Shown in pieces: positions 23,515 to 33,999 of a stretch of DNA of 64,000 nucleotides (the stretch's first letter is position 1; every line of letters begins with the position of its first letter). The notes below the pieces were generated by a model, which saw only the letters and a program-made list of their open reading frames with translations, did no database searches and had not been told where the DNA came from. The position numbers and the translations under genes were made by a program. The stretch is from Kappaphycus alvarezii (lineage: Eukaryota; Rhodophyta; Florideophyceae; Gigartinales; Solieriaceae). The DNA is taken from assembly GCA_002205965.3 (NCBI GenBank), contig NADL03000753.1, positions 1,364,001-1,428,000 on the forward strand. Reading direction: 5' to 3'.

Positions 23515-24526
23515 TTACAACTTATCGGAAGCCTCTAACTCTCTTCGCCTCTCGATTCTGCTTTTTCCCCTTCAGCAGACTCTAACACCAGCTTCTCACG
23601 CTCAAGTCTCAAGCGACCTTTTCCGAACTCAATACGAGCCATGTCGGTGTTGCGGAGATGAATCACAAAACGATCCATCTCGCCGAAGACAATCCCATCG
23701 TTTGAAGTTCTTGCTGCCTTCTGTGGTCACTGAGAGCCTTTCTTTTCCTTCGTTTGGCCTGGACTTCTAGCATCAGTGTTATCAGAGCCTGAACGATTTA
23801 TCGCCATGTTCATCAGATCTCCACCAACCCTCTCCTTCTCCTCGTCCAGCTCCCTTGCAGCTTTCTTTCCGCACCGTTCCTTGACTCAATATCATCACGC
23901 GCCTCACGCATCATCATCAGCAGCTCATCCATTTCCCCTACTTCCCCTCCAACCACCGACCGCAATTGGTCCCTCTTATCCGACTTATCGAACAACGCCT
24001 GAAGCCTTTTGTACTTATCCTGGGCACACTTGGCTGAAAATTTTTGCTGGATGCGCGGGTTGGCGTTAACCTGGTCAGAAACCACCTCAAAACACTCCAA
24101 TAAATTTCCGTACGTGGCGATGTGGGCTTTCGCAGCCGCGACTTCGCAGACAATGATGAGATCTTCTTCAGCTGAAAAGCGTGAGTGGCGACCTTTCTTT
24201 CCTTTGTCTGGTAAGGACGGCGGCGTGACCTTATCTCCACTGCTTGCGTGGGTATGGACATTTTCCCAGGCTGCACAGCTTCAGTAGATTGGTTCGGCCG
24301 TTTCTGAGCAGCAGTGGCCTGAAAAATATGCGTCGGCGTTGTGCTTGGAGCCAGAGGGCGGATTTTCACCAGGTTTTTTTTGAAGGGAGGGTTTAGTCGC
24401 GTGTGTGAGGAGGAGGATCGGCGGCACGATTTTGTCGCCGTAAGTTGCCTTGTTGTAACGTTGGTTTCCCGCATAAAAATTTTCACGGGTTTCACTAACT
24501 ATTGGGATTTCAGACATGTTGGTCAC
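23515..24526 (-). CDS. Myb/SANT-like DNA-binding partner protein of PIF/Harbinger element, spans array right edge
   Basis: PIF/Harbinger transposons usually carry a transposase and a Myb/SANT-like protein that helps bind the ends. The N-terminal part starts MSEIPIVSETRENF (24,526). After one frame change comes the domain RHSRFSAEEDLIIVCEV...AAAKAHIATYGNLLECFEVV, NPRIQQKFSAKCAQDKYKRL, QALFDKSDKRD, GGEVGEMDELLMMMREARDD (about 24,170-23,880). After another shift LDEEKERVGGDLMNMAINR, a TGA, then DGIVFGEMDRFVIHLRN and ARIEFGKGRLRLEREK, crossing 23,631/23,630 into the satellite and ending ASDKL-TAA. The stretch across the array boundary has no break, so this is the original gene. Two shifts and one TGA remain, either real lesions or sequence error. 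Confidence 0.75.
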
Positions 24527-24627
24527 ACGGCATTTTCAGAATTCTGCAAATGAATTAAAGACTATAATTTAAACACGAGTTTTAGTCATATTTAATTCTG
24601 AAAAGCGTAGACGTAAACTCACTATTA

Positions 24628-24839
24628 TGTGTGCTTGTACGGTGCCCATTACAAGCTCCAACATTACAGCATACCTTCCAGAAAATGTGCTTACAGTGCT
24701 CAGGATATCTTTCCTTGTCACCGCACACTACAGCACTTGACCTCCAACCTTCTGGTGTCCTTCGACAGTCACACCGTCCCCTCTGCCCCAAACTTTTGAC
24801 TTCAGTCTTGCGACGCGCTATCAATCTAGAGCTCCAACA
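24628..24839 (-). repeat. 3' LTR of gypsy 1
   Basis: Matches 29,916-30,130 over its length with scattered substitutions and small indels. Confidence 0.85.
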
Positions 24840-25279
24840 TGTCCTCGCTCCTCGACGAAACCCAGGGTTCGTCTAGAAGCACACGCCCATCAGCCAGGTT
24901 CGACTGGGGAAAAGGTCGCTATAAAGGTTCCAAATCCCTAGCCGCTGGCTCCCCGGAATGGCTCGTACTAAAAGACAGCGAGGAGCAGTGTGTTTCGATG
25001 ACGTCTTCGAGATCTATGGTCGCACCGAGGAAGAAACGAGGGAAAGAAAGAAAGGAAGAAGGCGAAGGAAAGGAACGAAAGAAACGGAAAAGGGCTTCGG
25101 ACTCAGTTTGAGGTGTGCATAGCTACTGGAGGATTCCTCCAATACGCATAAGTGATGAATATCTAATTCAATGGAGATATTAAGCAGTAGTTGAGGGGAT
25201 ATATGATGTCTCAACTCGAGTACTTGTTGCGCTTGATTTATTTCACCAAGCATCTTGCGTGGATCGCGTTGAGGGAAAA

Positions 25280-28200
25280 GCACCCATTCTCTGACTTCAG
25301 GACATAACACGGATGGCGGGCTCTAATGATCTCTCGGGCCCACAGAAAAGTGGCTTAAAGGCTGGCCACTTCTCTGTCCCAATAGACTGTCCATATGCAA
25401 CGAGCACTTGGTCTCTGACTTCGAAAGAACGTATCCTGATACTGTTGGGCCTGTTGATCCCTGTACAATCCTGTTGGCCCTGCTCGGGTCGAGTCCCATT
25501 AGCTACAACTTGCGTACCTCATCCGGCAATGTCCGTTCTTTCCGCATTTCTACCAACCTTTCCTGCGGTAGCATTTTGGATGGACTCCATAGAGAAGCTC
25601 AAACAGGGAAAGTCTTCCAGCCTTCGGCATTCGTCTGTAGCCAAAGACAACTGATTCTAGAGCGACGTCCCATTCACATTGGTGGCATTGACTAATCTCT
25701 CAATACTTTCTTAATGGTCCCAGTCATCCGTCCTGCCCTCCATTTGACATTGGGCGTACGCTATGGCAGTCTTCCATTCGATACTGCTTTTGAGTAGGTA
25801 TTCCATTAATGCTTTAACCGTGAAAAATGAGGAATTATCGCTGATGACTGTAGTTGGGGGCCGAATGAGTGGACCACCTCCCCTTCGATAAAGTTCCTAT
25901 CCACTTCCGCGGTTGCGATGGAAGTGGACTTTGCTACCGGCCATCCACTGAGGTGCTCTATACAAACAAGGATAAAGCGCGAACCCCTTTCCTGCGGGTA
26001 TAAGGTCCAGAAAAATAGATAGAGGAGAATTCGAATAATCCACGGAATGGAGTCCGAGGTTCGCGTAGTAACGCGACCGGGGTCCCATACGCTGGCATGA
26101 GTCGCGAGACTTGACTACTGTGTAATATCCGTCACCATTTCCAAAATCTCTGTCCTGTCATCTGAACCGTTGATCTCGCATTCTAATGTACCAGCTCATC
26201 GTGGTAAAACTTAAGAATCGAACCCCTCCCGGACATCGTTTGACCCAAATTTAGTGCGCCGCAGTAGTTTCCCTTCCCACTCAAGAAAATTTTTTGCTAG
26301 AAGTTTGACTCTCTGCCGCTCTTTGGCGTCAGTTTCATTAAACTCGCGACCCTCCAAGTAATCTTGGACGTTTCTAAGCTCTGGTTTCAGGTCGAATAAC
26401 CCCAATCCTTAATTTCTCATATTCATCATGAACAGGTTGCCCTCGTCTCATTCTCGCCCCTCTCTTGTGGGGAGGTAACCTTGAGAGGAAATCTGCAACC
26501 TTGTTCTTTTCGCCCGGTATATACTCAGTTCGAAATTGTTTCGGCAAAGAAATCCAACCACCGCGCAAGTCGGCCATGCACATCTTTCTTCTTGAAAGTA
26601 TAGCTCAGCGCTTGATGATCCGTCTCAACCTAAATGGTTCCGATGATAGAAGGTACATCCTTAATTTACGTAAGGAAAAACGACGGCAAGTATCTCCCTT
26701 TCCCAGTTGGATATTTGCGTTCGGCCGCTGCAAGGTGCGACTGACGAACTCCACTGGGTGGATGATTCCATCCGAAATCTTTTGGAGAGAACAGCCCCAT
26801 TGCCATCGATGATTCCTCCGTCTCAAGTATAAACGGCCGCTCGAATTCTGGAAATATTAAGATTAGGGGAGATGTGAGAGCAATCTTCAGGCTCTCGAAG
26901 GCCCTTCCATCTCCATTTTCCATTAAAAGATCTATTCTTCGATGTACCCACATACAATACTGCCGATATATCGAAAATCCACGGATGAATCGTCGATAGA
27001 AACCAGCGAGGTCCAGAAAGCTACGCAAATCAGTTTGATTCTTTGAACTCGGAGTCCGACGGATGGCCTTGATCTTTGTTGTGTCAACACTCACTCCGAT
27101 TTAGTTTACGACATGTCCGATCAGACTGACCTCCTTCCTCGCGAAAAAAACACTTCTTTATCTTGATCATGAGACCATACTAGGAATGCCGCCCGAAAAC
27201 CTGCCTTAAGTGTTACAGGTGGTCGTTTATTGATCGCAAGAATATAAACTACATTGTTAATGTAGTCACGGACGAACTCCACTTCTGCTAACACCCTCTC
27301 CATCATGCGTTGGAACGTGAACTGTGCGTTCATTAACCCAAATGGCATATCTTGGAATCGTAGTTGCCATATCTGCAAGTAAATGTGGTCTTCTCTTTGC
27401 AATTCTCAGCTAGACGTACTTGCCAGTACCCAGTGGACAAATCCAGGGTCGAAAAAACCTTGGAGCTTCCAAGGTCATAAAACATTTCTTGAAGCATTAG
27501 GATGGGCCACCTTTTCTGCACCATTCTTTCGTTAAACTTTCTATAGTCGACGCAGAAACGTGCCTTTCCATCCACTTTAGTAGCAATAACGACTGGGAGG
27601 GACCATACAGACGAAGAAGGGACGATAATTCTTGCACTTAGCATCTTGTCCAGCTCTTCCCTCACGACCATATTTCTCGCGGGATAGACGATATCCTCAG
27701 AGAGCGATCTGGTTTTCATCCTTGAGTTCTAATGTGTGATCGGTAGGAACATATGCCTGCCTTAAGTCGTACAAAAAGGATTCTATAACGCAGCTTATGC
27801 TTATTATTTCATAAATATGGGTGCGTTGGTTCCTTCACGTGCTTTAGCTTCTCCTGAAGGGGTTATTTTGTTTCTGAACTCCTTACTAGGTTATTCTCGA
27901 TCATTACATATTTTGGCCCTCCTTCTTCAATTTCATATTCGGAGCTGGAGGAGGGACAATTGACGATTCTGAGGTAAAGTCTCAGCTATCTGTATCGCTC
28001 TTCGGGCCTTTTTGACGCTTATAACTAGTTTCGAAGGGAATTTGAATCTTTTTACCTTCTATCGTGAATCGAGCTACCCATTCTCTAAGATCCAGTATTC
28101 CTTTAAGAGATTCCATTGGTGGTCTGCAATAACGACATCGAAAGGTTAGTCTTTGAGTACCAGAAAGTCCAGTTTACTGTAATTTCGTCTAAAGTGACTG

Positions 28201-28560
28201 AAACATCTCTTAGGATAACAGCAACAGCAGATTTTGCGCCCGTAGCCACTGTGATGTTATTCTTGTTTCCTCCAGAGATACTGCTCATCTTTCAGCATTA
28301 TCCTTGGAAAATACATTCATTACTACTCCCGAATCAAGTAGAGCATAAAATTTATCCCGAATACCTTGATACGAGCTAGCTTCAGAACTATTCTCCCGTG
28401 ATCTACCGGACGGTTCGTAGCATTTAAGACATTCACTTTCTGAGAGGTGCTATCCTTTAGAAGTCTTACCATCTCGGATCTAGCTTCAACCGCGTCCCCT
28501 CGTAGGAGCTTTCCGAACGTGAGCCCAGATGATGCATTCGCCAGCTCAGTAGTCACCTCG
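25280..28560 (-). pseudogene. gypsy 1 pol (protease, RT, RNase H, integrase)
   Basis: Protease: YALLDSGVVMNVFSKDNAE with DSG at 28,327-28,335. RT: KARFCVDYRKFNERM, STLDLSTGYWQVRL, FQDMPFGLMNAQFTFQRMME, and DYINNVVY at about 27,250 where active enzymes have Y-x-D-D; both Asp are Asn. RNase H: RPFILETEESSMAMG, RTEYIPGEKNKVADFLSR. A spacer/zinc region (26,211-26,405) is followed by integrase pieces GPYPQERGSRFILVCIEHLS and TVISDNSSFFTVKALMEYLL (about 25,800-26,060). Frame breaks throughout. The gene is dead. Confidence 0.75.
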
Positions 28561-28899
28561 TACTTCGGCGTCTATTCGGTTAGGTATGTCTTCTTGCTCT
28601 TCTTCGAACTCCGTTTCATTTTGGTGTTCTTGGCTACCACCCTTTTCTTGGTCTTGATGCTGTGCCGGGGTTTAACAAAGGTCCTACTGGTGCTTTACCT
28701 CCAATTCTTTGCTGCTTCGGGCCGGTTGCCCGTCTGCACTCCTCTTGACTGCTAGCGCTTCTTCATCTGATGAATCGGATTCCATTACGAGATCACCTGG
28801 GCATCTTGCTTGTTGTTTTGCCCCTTGAGCAGAGCGTCATCATTTCAGCTACCATTTGATTCTTCAATCACATTGATTTCAATTTTTCTTCCTTGCAAA

Positions 28900-29692
28900 G
28901 GCGTGACCAACAGTTTTCCTCGTCATGGCCCGTCTTTCCACATGAAGGAATTTCTTGTCTCTGTTGGGATTATCCAGCATCTATTGAACTGTGCCCCGGT
29001 TTCTTGCAATAGGTGCATATTCTCTCCGATTCGCCCTGATTAGCCCTGGGAAATTTTTCTTTAGGTTATCAGCTTGTCTCCATCCTCTGACTCTTTTTGA
29101 TCACGACTGTTAAATCTGCTAGTTTGTCCGCCAGGGTGTCTATCTTATCCTCCACATCCTTGATCTGGATATCATCGGATGTGTCTTTCTGCGGCTTCAA
29201 TGCAGCCTCTTCTTTACCAATGCTGTCGCTTGAGTGAAGGAAGAGACGACTTTGATTGATATCAACGGATTGGAATGTCTTCTTGTCTCAGTCGAAGTCT
29301 TCCGCGACTTTCTTCAAGGGCTTGTAGTGTTCTGTGCTTCTATAGATACAGAACGCAGACAGCTCAGGAACATCCACCACAATGTTGCGCAAGAGGCCAA
29401 ATTTTGCCTCCTCGTTGAGTGATACTCTGTTATACAAAGAGTCTACTTTGTGTAGAGAAGTGGAGAGCTCTTTCCTGTCCAGTCTAGCGGACATTTCATT
29501 CCAAATGATGTCCTGTGGCTCCTCTCGTACTTCAAAGCGCTCAGCTAATGACTTCCTAACCTTCTCGAAGTCCAAACCGTCCGTCTTGATCTTCCCATTT
29601 TCAGCGAATCGATCCAAGAAGTACTCAAAGGCTTCACCGTCGAGATTAGCGAGTAACTCAAAGCCTCTCCCGCCGTCCTCTTTTCCACGCAT
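28900..29692 (-). pseudogene. gypsy 1 gag
   Basis: Capsid-like helical protein beginning near MRGKEDGGRGFELLANLDGE, with the stretch RKELSTSLHKVDSLYNRV typical of retrotransposon gag, followed by a coiled-coil-like segment (DVEDKIDTLADKLADL) and a zinc-knuckle remnant CTYCKKPGHS plus CGKTGHDEENC near 28,930-29,020. At least two frame changes are needed. Confidence 0.6.
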
Positions 29693-29915
29693 GACAACGT
29701 TTTCTAGACAAAAGAAGAAAAGAAGTAAATATTGCTGTCCGAAGAACATTCTGACTCCGTTTATGCTAGAGGATGCTGCTTTTTAGGAGTCAACCTGTCG
29801 CAAGAGTACCATGATGGTATTTTTTTGTTTTGGAGTCGTAGCACCAGTTAATGCATGGTTCCTTTTCTTTTTTTTCCGTTCTCTCTCTACCCCTATTTTA
29901 CTACCGGACATTATA

Positions 29916-30130
29916 TGTGTGCTTGTACAGTGCCCATTGCAGGCTCCACCATTACTGTCCACCTTCCAGCAAATGTGCTTACAGTGCTCAGGATATCTTT
30001 CCTTTGTCACTGCCCACTACAGTACTTGACCTCCAACCTTCTGGTGTGCTTCGACAGATACACCGTCCCCTCTGACCCAAACGCTTGACTTCAGTCTTGC
30101 GAAGCACCCGATCAATCTCGAGCTCCAACA
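29916..30130 (-). repeat. 5' LTR of gypsy 1
   Basis: 5' LTR in the element's orientation. I see no convincing tRNA primer-binding site just inside it. Confidence 0.85.
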
Positions 30131-30910
30131 TACTGTACTCTTATGCTTCAATTAATACGTGTCATATCCCTAGAGCCCATGGGCTCAATCTTTTGGTATT
30201 TATGGCTATGCGAGCTCACCTCTTGATCTGGGGAGATTTTGTACTGTATCTCTCCAGTAGATGTAGGGTTAGGCACTGTATACCCACCACTCAGCACAGT
30301 ACAGTATATATATACTGCACTGTGTCGAGGGTACGAGAAAAAGGAAAAAAGGTTACAATTTACCTTCAAAGGCAGGAAAAAATAAAGGAAATTTTCAAGA
30401 ATTTCAGTACTCAATCATTTTTACTACTAGATTTTACGGTGCGAGCACTTGAGCATTATTTATGCAATTAGACAGTAATTGTATCTAATGAAAAGCGGTG
30501 CATATGTCAGGAAAGCAATTTATTCGTCAAGTTTGTTTATGGTGCTTTCCTTGTGAGAAGTACAACTGAAAGGGATCTTCAAGTACGCCAAGGTATGGGT
30601 AGAACTCGTAAACGCACTATCCACAGTGAAAAAAGACCGCAAACTACGGAACTCTTCGAGTTTGGCGACAGGCCTTTCTCTGCGCCATAATTAGGCGCAG
30701 CCATAGGGCCTTATCCCAATAATTAGTCGCAAAAGCATACAAGAAGTATTAAAATCACCACAGGGAACACTTGGCGTACCAAAGACGGAACACATTGATT
30801 GCAAACAAACCAATTTGATCAATTTTTCGAAAATATGGCGGACGAGCATTGCCTCCTGCACCTCACATCTTTCGGAAAGAGGTGTTTCAACTTATTATCT
30901 TTTAAAACCA
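30131..30910. other. Non-coding interval between elements
   Basis: No gene seen. It contains a GTACAG cluster around 30,290-30,330 with a perfect palindrome CAGTATATATATACTG and a hairpin CTGCGCC-ATAATTA-GGCGCAG at 30,680-30,700. Confidence 0.5.
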
Positions 30911-31208
30911 ATGTGGAGCCACTGGATGTGGAAAGCAAATACAGACGAACAGTATTTTACGAACTTCACTCGACGTCCTAGCTACGTTTGTTCTTTTCGT
31001 GCCTTGTCTTGTTTTCTGTTGCTCTGCCTCGACTCTCACACGGGCCGGAAAAGAATGCTATACTTAGATATTGTAAAATAGGACCCCTGACTCTGGAAAA
31101 TCCGTATACATGATAGAAAAAAAAGATAAAACTATATGATAACTTGAGATGTACCACGACATATGCCCCGAAGTACCCAATGTGAAATAGGATTGGAGAA
31201 AGTACTGA
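30911..31208 (-). repeat. 3' LTR of copia 2
   Basis: Shares long blocks with 41,529-41,824, for example around CCTTGTCTTGTTTTCTGTTG and AAAACTATATGATAA. The LTRs are visibly diverged, implying an old insertion. Confidence 0.75.
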
Positions 31209-31229
31209 AATTCCACCCAATCTAATTCC

Positions 31230-33780
31230 GAGCAAATTTATCCCCCATGATCCACCGACTCACAGGAGTTTCATATACTCCTCGAACGAGAATGTCATTC
31301 AGGGTACTATTCCCAGCTTGCTTTGTAAGCGCATCGGCAACATTAGCATTGCCACGTCTTAGACTGACCCGAGAAGTCTCCTACCGATTATACGCTTCTC
31401 TGGCAGCAGCGAAGTCTATTATCAGCCTACTTTCTGCAGTAATAGAACACTTTGTGGTTACATCAAACAACTGCTTGGAATAAGTCAGCATGTGGATCGG
31501 AATATCTTGTTTATAAGGATTGGAATTTGTGTTCCAGCAAAAGTGCAGCATCAGAGCCTTCTTTAAGGAGGTAGATCTCCCTCCAGAGAATAGATCGCAC
31601 AATAAGTCTCGACTTGCGGCTCCCAAAATCCAGAGTACGCATCAAATTGTTTCCGTTGCATAGTATGCGATGTAGCCAATTTGCGACGTTAAGTCCGAGT
31701 TCTTTTCGAACGACCTATCGGTGTAAACACGGAGATGTAACGATTTATTCTCCAGTTTCCCATACCTGAGTAGTATTTGGTGATCTTTCACTCGTTTAAT
31801 GAACTTTTTTGATGACTTTATGTCATTTTAACTGAACTGATCGTCTGTCACTTGAGCAGCTTGATTCACTTGAAAGGACATGTCAGGTCTTGTGTGTGTA
31901 ACCCATGGTAATGCAGCTCTGACTCTACGAAATTCATTGAATACGGCGTTATCCATGAACAATGAGAGACGATTAATATAATAAATTTGACTTACTTCAG
32001 TGCCATCTACATCCCAAGAGGATGTCTTTAAACAAAAACTGTATGTTATCCCATTCTCGCGGTTTTGCCTCAAAGTCCACTTCCAGTTTTGTCATGAGGT
32101 TTATGAAATCACAAACCCAGCACTTCAAGTGTCATCGACATAAATTACAAATATTCCTGAGGCTGATTTTTTTTTTCAAGTCGATGGATGTAAACAGATA
32201 AATCACCATGCAAATATTTCATTACAAGCCGTTGTTTTATATAACGATGGATTTTTTCAACCTAGTAGTCGCCATATTACAAAGGGTGCCGAATTTTGAG
32301 AACTTTATCTGGAATAAGTTTGAAAAATGGCATATCTTCTGCTTCGGGGAAGGTAAAGTTTTCTGCTGAGCAATTTGGCGCTCTGTAAATAGGTCTGACT
32401 AATGTCAGTACCGAACAGACTGAAACAAGTAATAAACGCAAGAGATGTTATTAATCGCGTAGAATGTTGGTGCGTTCTCGGTAAATTGTGCACAACAAAA
32501 TCCTTTCACGGTCTTTATGGCCTTGAGCGATATATCATGCCTTTTATTTCTCCTTTGAAGTACCAAAATTACTGGGACGAGAACAAACCAACCCCTAACA
32601 CGTTTGCATCTGTTGGAAAAAGCTTCTCATTAACCACTTCGAATGCCAATCGACGTAAGGCTATTAATTTCTTCAAATTTCGCTTCAATGAAGGCGGGAG
32701 TTTCTGTCCTAGGGTAATCCTTATCCAATACATCGGTTATCAATTCCCTTACCTCGATAGAATCATCTGCCGGTTATGTTTCAGCTGTACCAATACACAG
32801 TCTATCAATCACAGCTTCAATTGGTTGTAGGATGTTGTCCGAATCTGCCATATTCAATGCATGTTGCGAACCATTATTTGCTGCTACAAAATACCCGTTT
32901 CCATTTGGAGCCTGTACAACTTCTCTAGTATAAAGTTTACCTTATCAAAGGCAAAATGAGAAGTACGCACGTTAATATCGACGTGTGACATTTTCCCGGA
33001 CAAATTTAGGACTTTGTATGAACCGATCCATTGGTTTGAATGCTGTCGATAGATGAGTACTTCGTAGCCAATTCGTATTTCGGCCATCGAAGCAGCTGAA
33101 ATGGCACTCCGGATCGCCCTACTTGCTTTGCCCGCAGCCTGAATTTTGTCTAATACCTCCCTAGCTTCATCGAGAGCGATCATACGTTCCGTTGGTGCTG
33201 GAAGATCAACAGGTCTCAGCTGTATCCTGGCATTACTCCAAAGACAAGAAGTGTGGGAACAAATTCATTTACCCTTGCTGTGTCATTTAGAACATTTAAC
33301 GCAATATACAAGGCGTTAAGTTTTGTCAGACTTGAACGTTCAGGTTTCAGTTTCCTATAAATTGACCTTAAAAACGAGTGACACTTTTCTCCGACTCTGA
33401 TGGCTTTATGGGTGTCGACCCCGGATAATTTAAGCTTAATGCTAGCAATCCTGTGCAAATTTTTGAAGTGAAAGACGTAAACTGTGGTCCAGAATCTGCA
33501 TGTATCTGTATATTATAATGACGTAAACTGTGGTCCAGCATATGCATGGATCTCAATAGGATTTGAAATGTACAGGAAAGCACAAATATCCCCGTATGCA
33601 TCCCAGAATGTCGTCGTTTTCTGCCTTGTGAGATGGACTGCTTCGCTAAGATTTGTATCTTTGTCAACAATATGGAGTGTGACATCTCCATTGATGGTAC
33701 ACGAGCCAAAGCAGAAAACACGATTGAATATGACGTCGCTATCCGGTAGGCTCATGCGAAAGTGGTTTGGGCTATGACTT
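31230..33780 (-). pseudogene. copia 2 pol (integrase, RT, RNase H)
   Basis: Integrase: LHIVDKDTNLSEAVHLTRQK (first Asp region), IHADSGPQFTS, GEKCHSFLRSIYRKLKPE, and C-terminal QWIGSYKVLNLSGKMSHVDI. A 44-bp tandem duplication at about 33,478-33,565 repeats the second-Asp motif, once as ADSGPQFTS and once as AYAGPQFTS. RT: FSLFGTDISQTYLQSAKLL (about 32,390) and, near its end, RAALPWVTHTRPDMSFQVNQ (about 31,900). RNase H: CSITAESRLIIDFAAAREAY, RGNANVADALTK (about 31,320-31,450). Many stops; the catalytic RT centre is not readable. Confidence 0.65.
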
Positions 33781-33999
33781 AATCGTTGGCAGATATAGCA
33801 GCTCTGCTCAATTTAATCCAATTATCTTAGGGTATCTGATTGCTATCGGTTGTTTTTGCCCCCTTTAGGATTGAATAAAGCCGCTGCGATTCAGGATGGT
33901 AAAAATGGCGGTGTATTTTTCGCAGCACTTCACGCGTGAAAATAGTTTCGCTGCCGAAGTCCGAAATGACAAAAAGCTGGCCAAGTTGAGGCGGCAACT

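Larger units (their letters stand above)
7551..23630 (+). repeat. Macrosatellite: 16 tandem units of about 1,010 bp derived from a PIF/Harbinger transposon
   Basis: Unit starts (at GGGCATATC): 7551, 8543, 9538, 10535, 11534, 12539, 13547, 14554, 15561, 16571, 17581, 18592, 19591, 20601, 21610, 22620; the last ends at 23630. Lengths are 992, 995, 997, 999, 1005, 1008, 1007, 1007, 1010, 1010, 1011, 999, 1010, 1009, 1010, 1011. The copies are nearly identical; differences are almost all single-base deletions in short homopolymers, concentrated in units 1-4 and 12. The array holds a whole number of units and starts and stops at the same internal phase (CCGAACTC | GGGCATATC is the unit-to-unit join). 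Each unit contains, left to right, the transposase 3' part (+), a GC-rich spacer of about 245 bp and the Myb-like gene tail (-). Confidence 0.97.
24628..30130 (-). mobile_element. Ty3/gypsy LTR retrotransposon 1, full length, degenerate
   Basis: Direct repeats of 212-215 bp at 24,628-24,839 and 29,916-30,130 bound gag, protease, reverse transcriptase, RNase H and integrase on the minus strand in Ty3/gypsy order. LTRs have TG...CA ends on the minus strand (TGTTGGAGCTC...CACACA) and are clearly diverged from each other. Flanking pentamers differ (TATTA, TACTG), so no target-site duplication is visible. All coding regions carry multiple frame breaks. Its 3' LTR lies about 100 bp upstream of the Myb-like gene start. 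Confidence 0.85.

Noticed and set aside
7551..23630. CRISPR array or ribosomal DNA repeat
   Set aside because: No short repeats with unique spacers, units are 1 kb and near identical, no rRNA-like sequence, and the host is eukaryotic.
5710..23740. TGA read as tryptophan (in-frame TGA in OGDH after SSIQ and in the Myb-like gene after KKGSQ)
   Set aside because: Only two cases, in sequence with many indels, and neither position is a conserved Trp that I can verify. Other stops in the same genes are TAA.
24839..25111. Plus-strand open frame with a Lys/Arg-rich tail starting at the LTR edge
   Set aside because: It lies antisense in the 3' end of gypsy 1, and its basic tail is a purine-rich simple sequence.
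24623..30135. Target-site duplication for gypsy 1
   Set aside because: Flanking pentamers TATTA and TACTG do not match.
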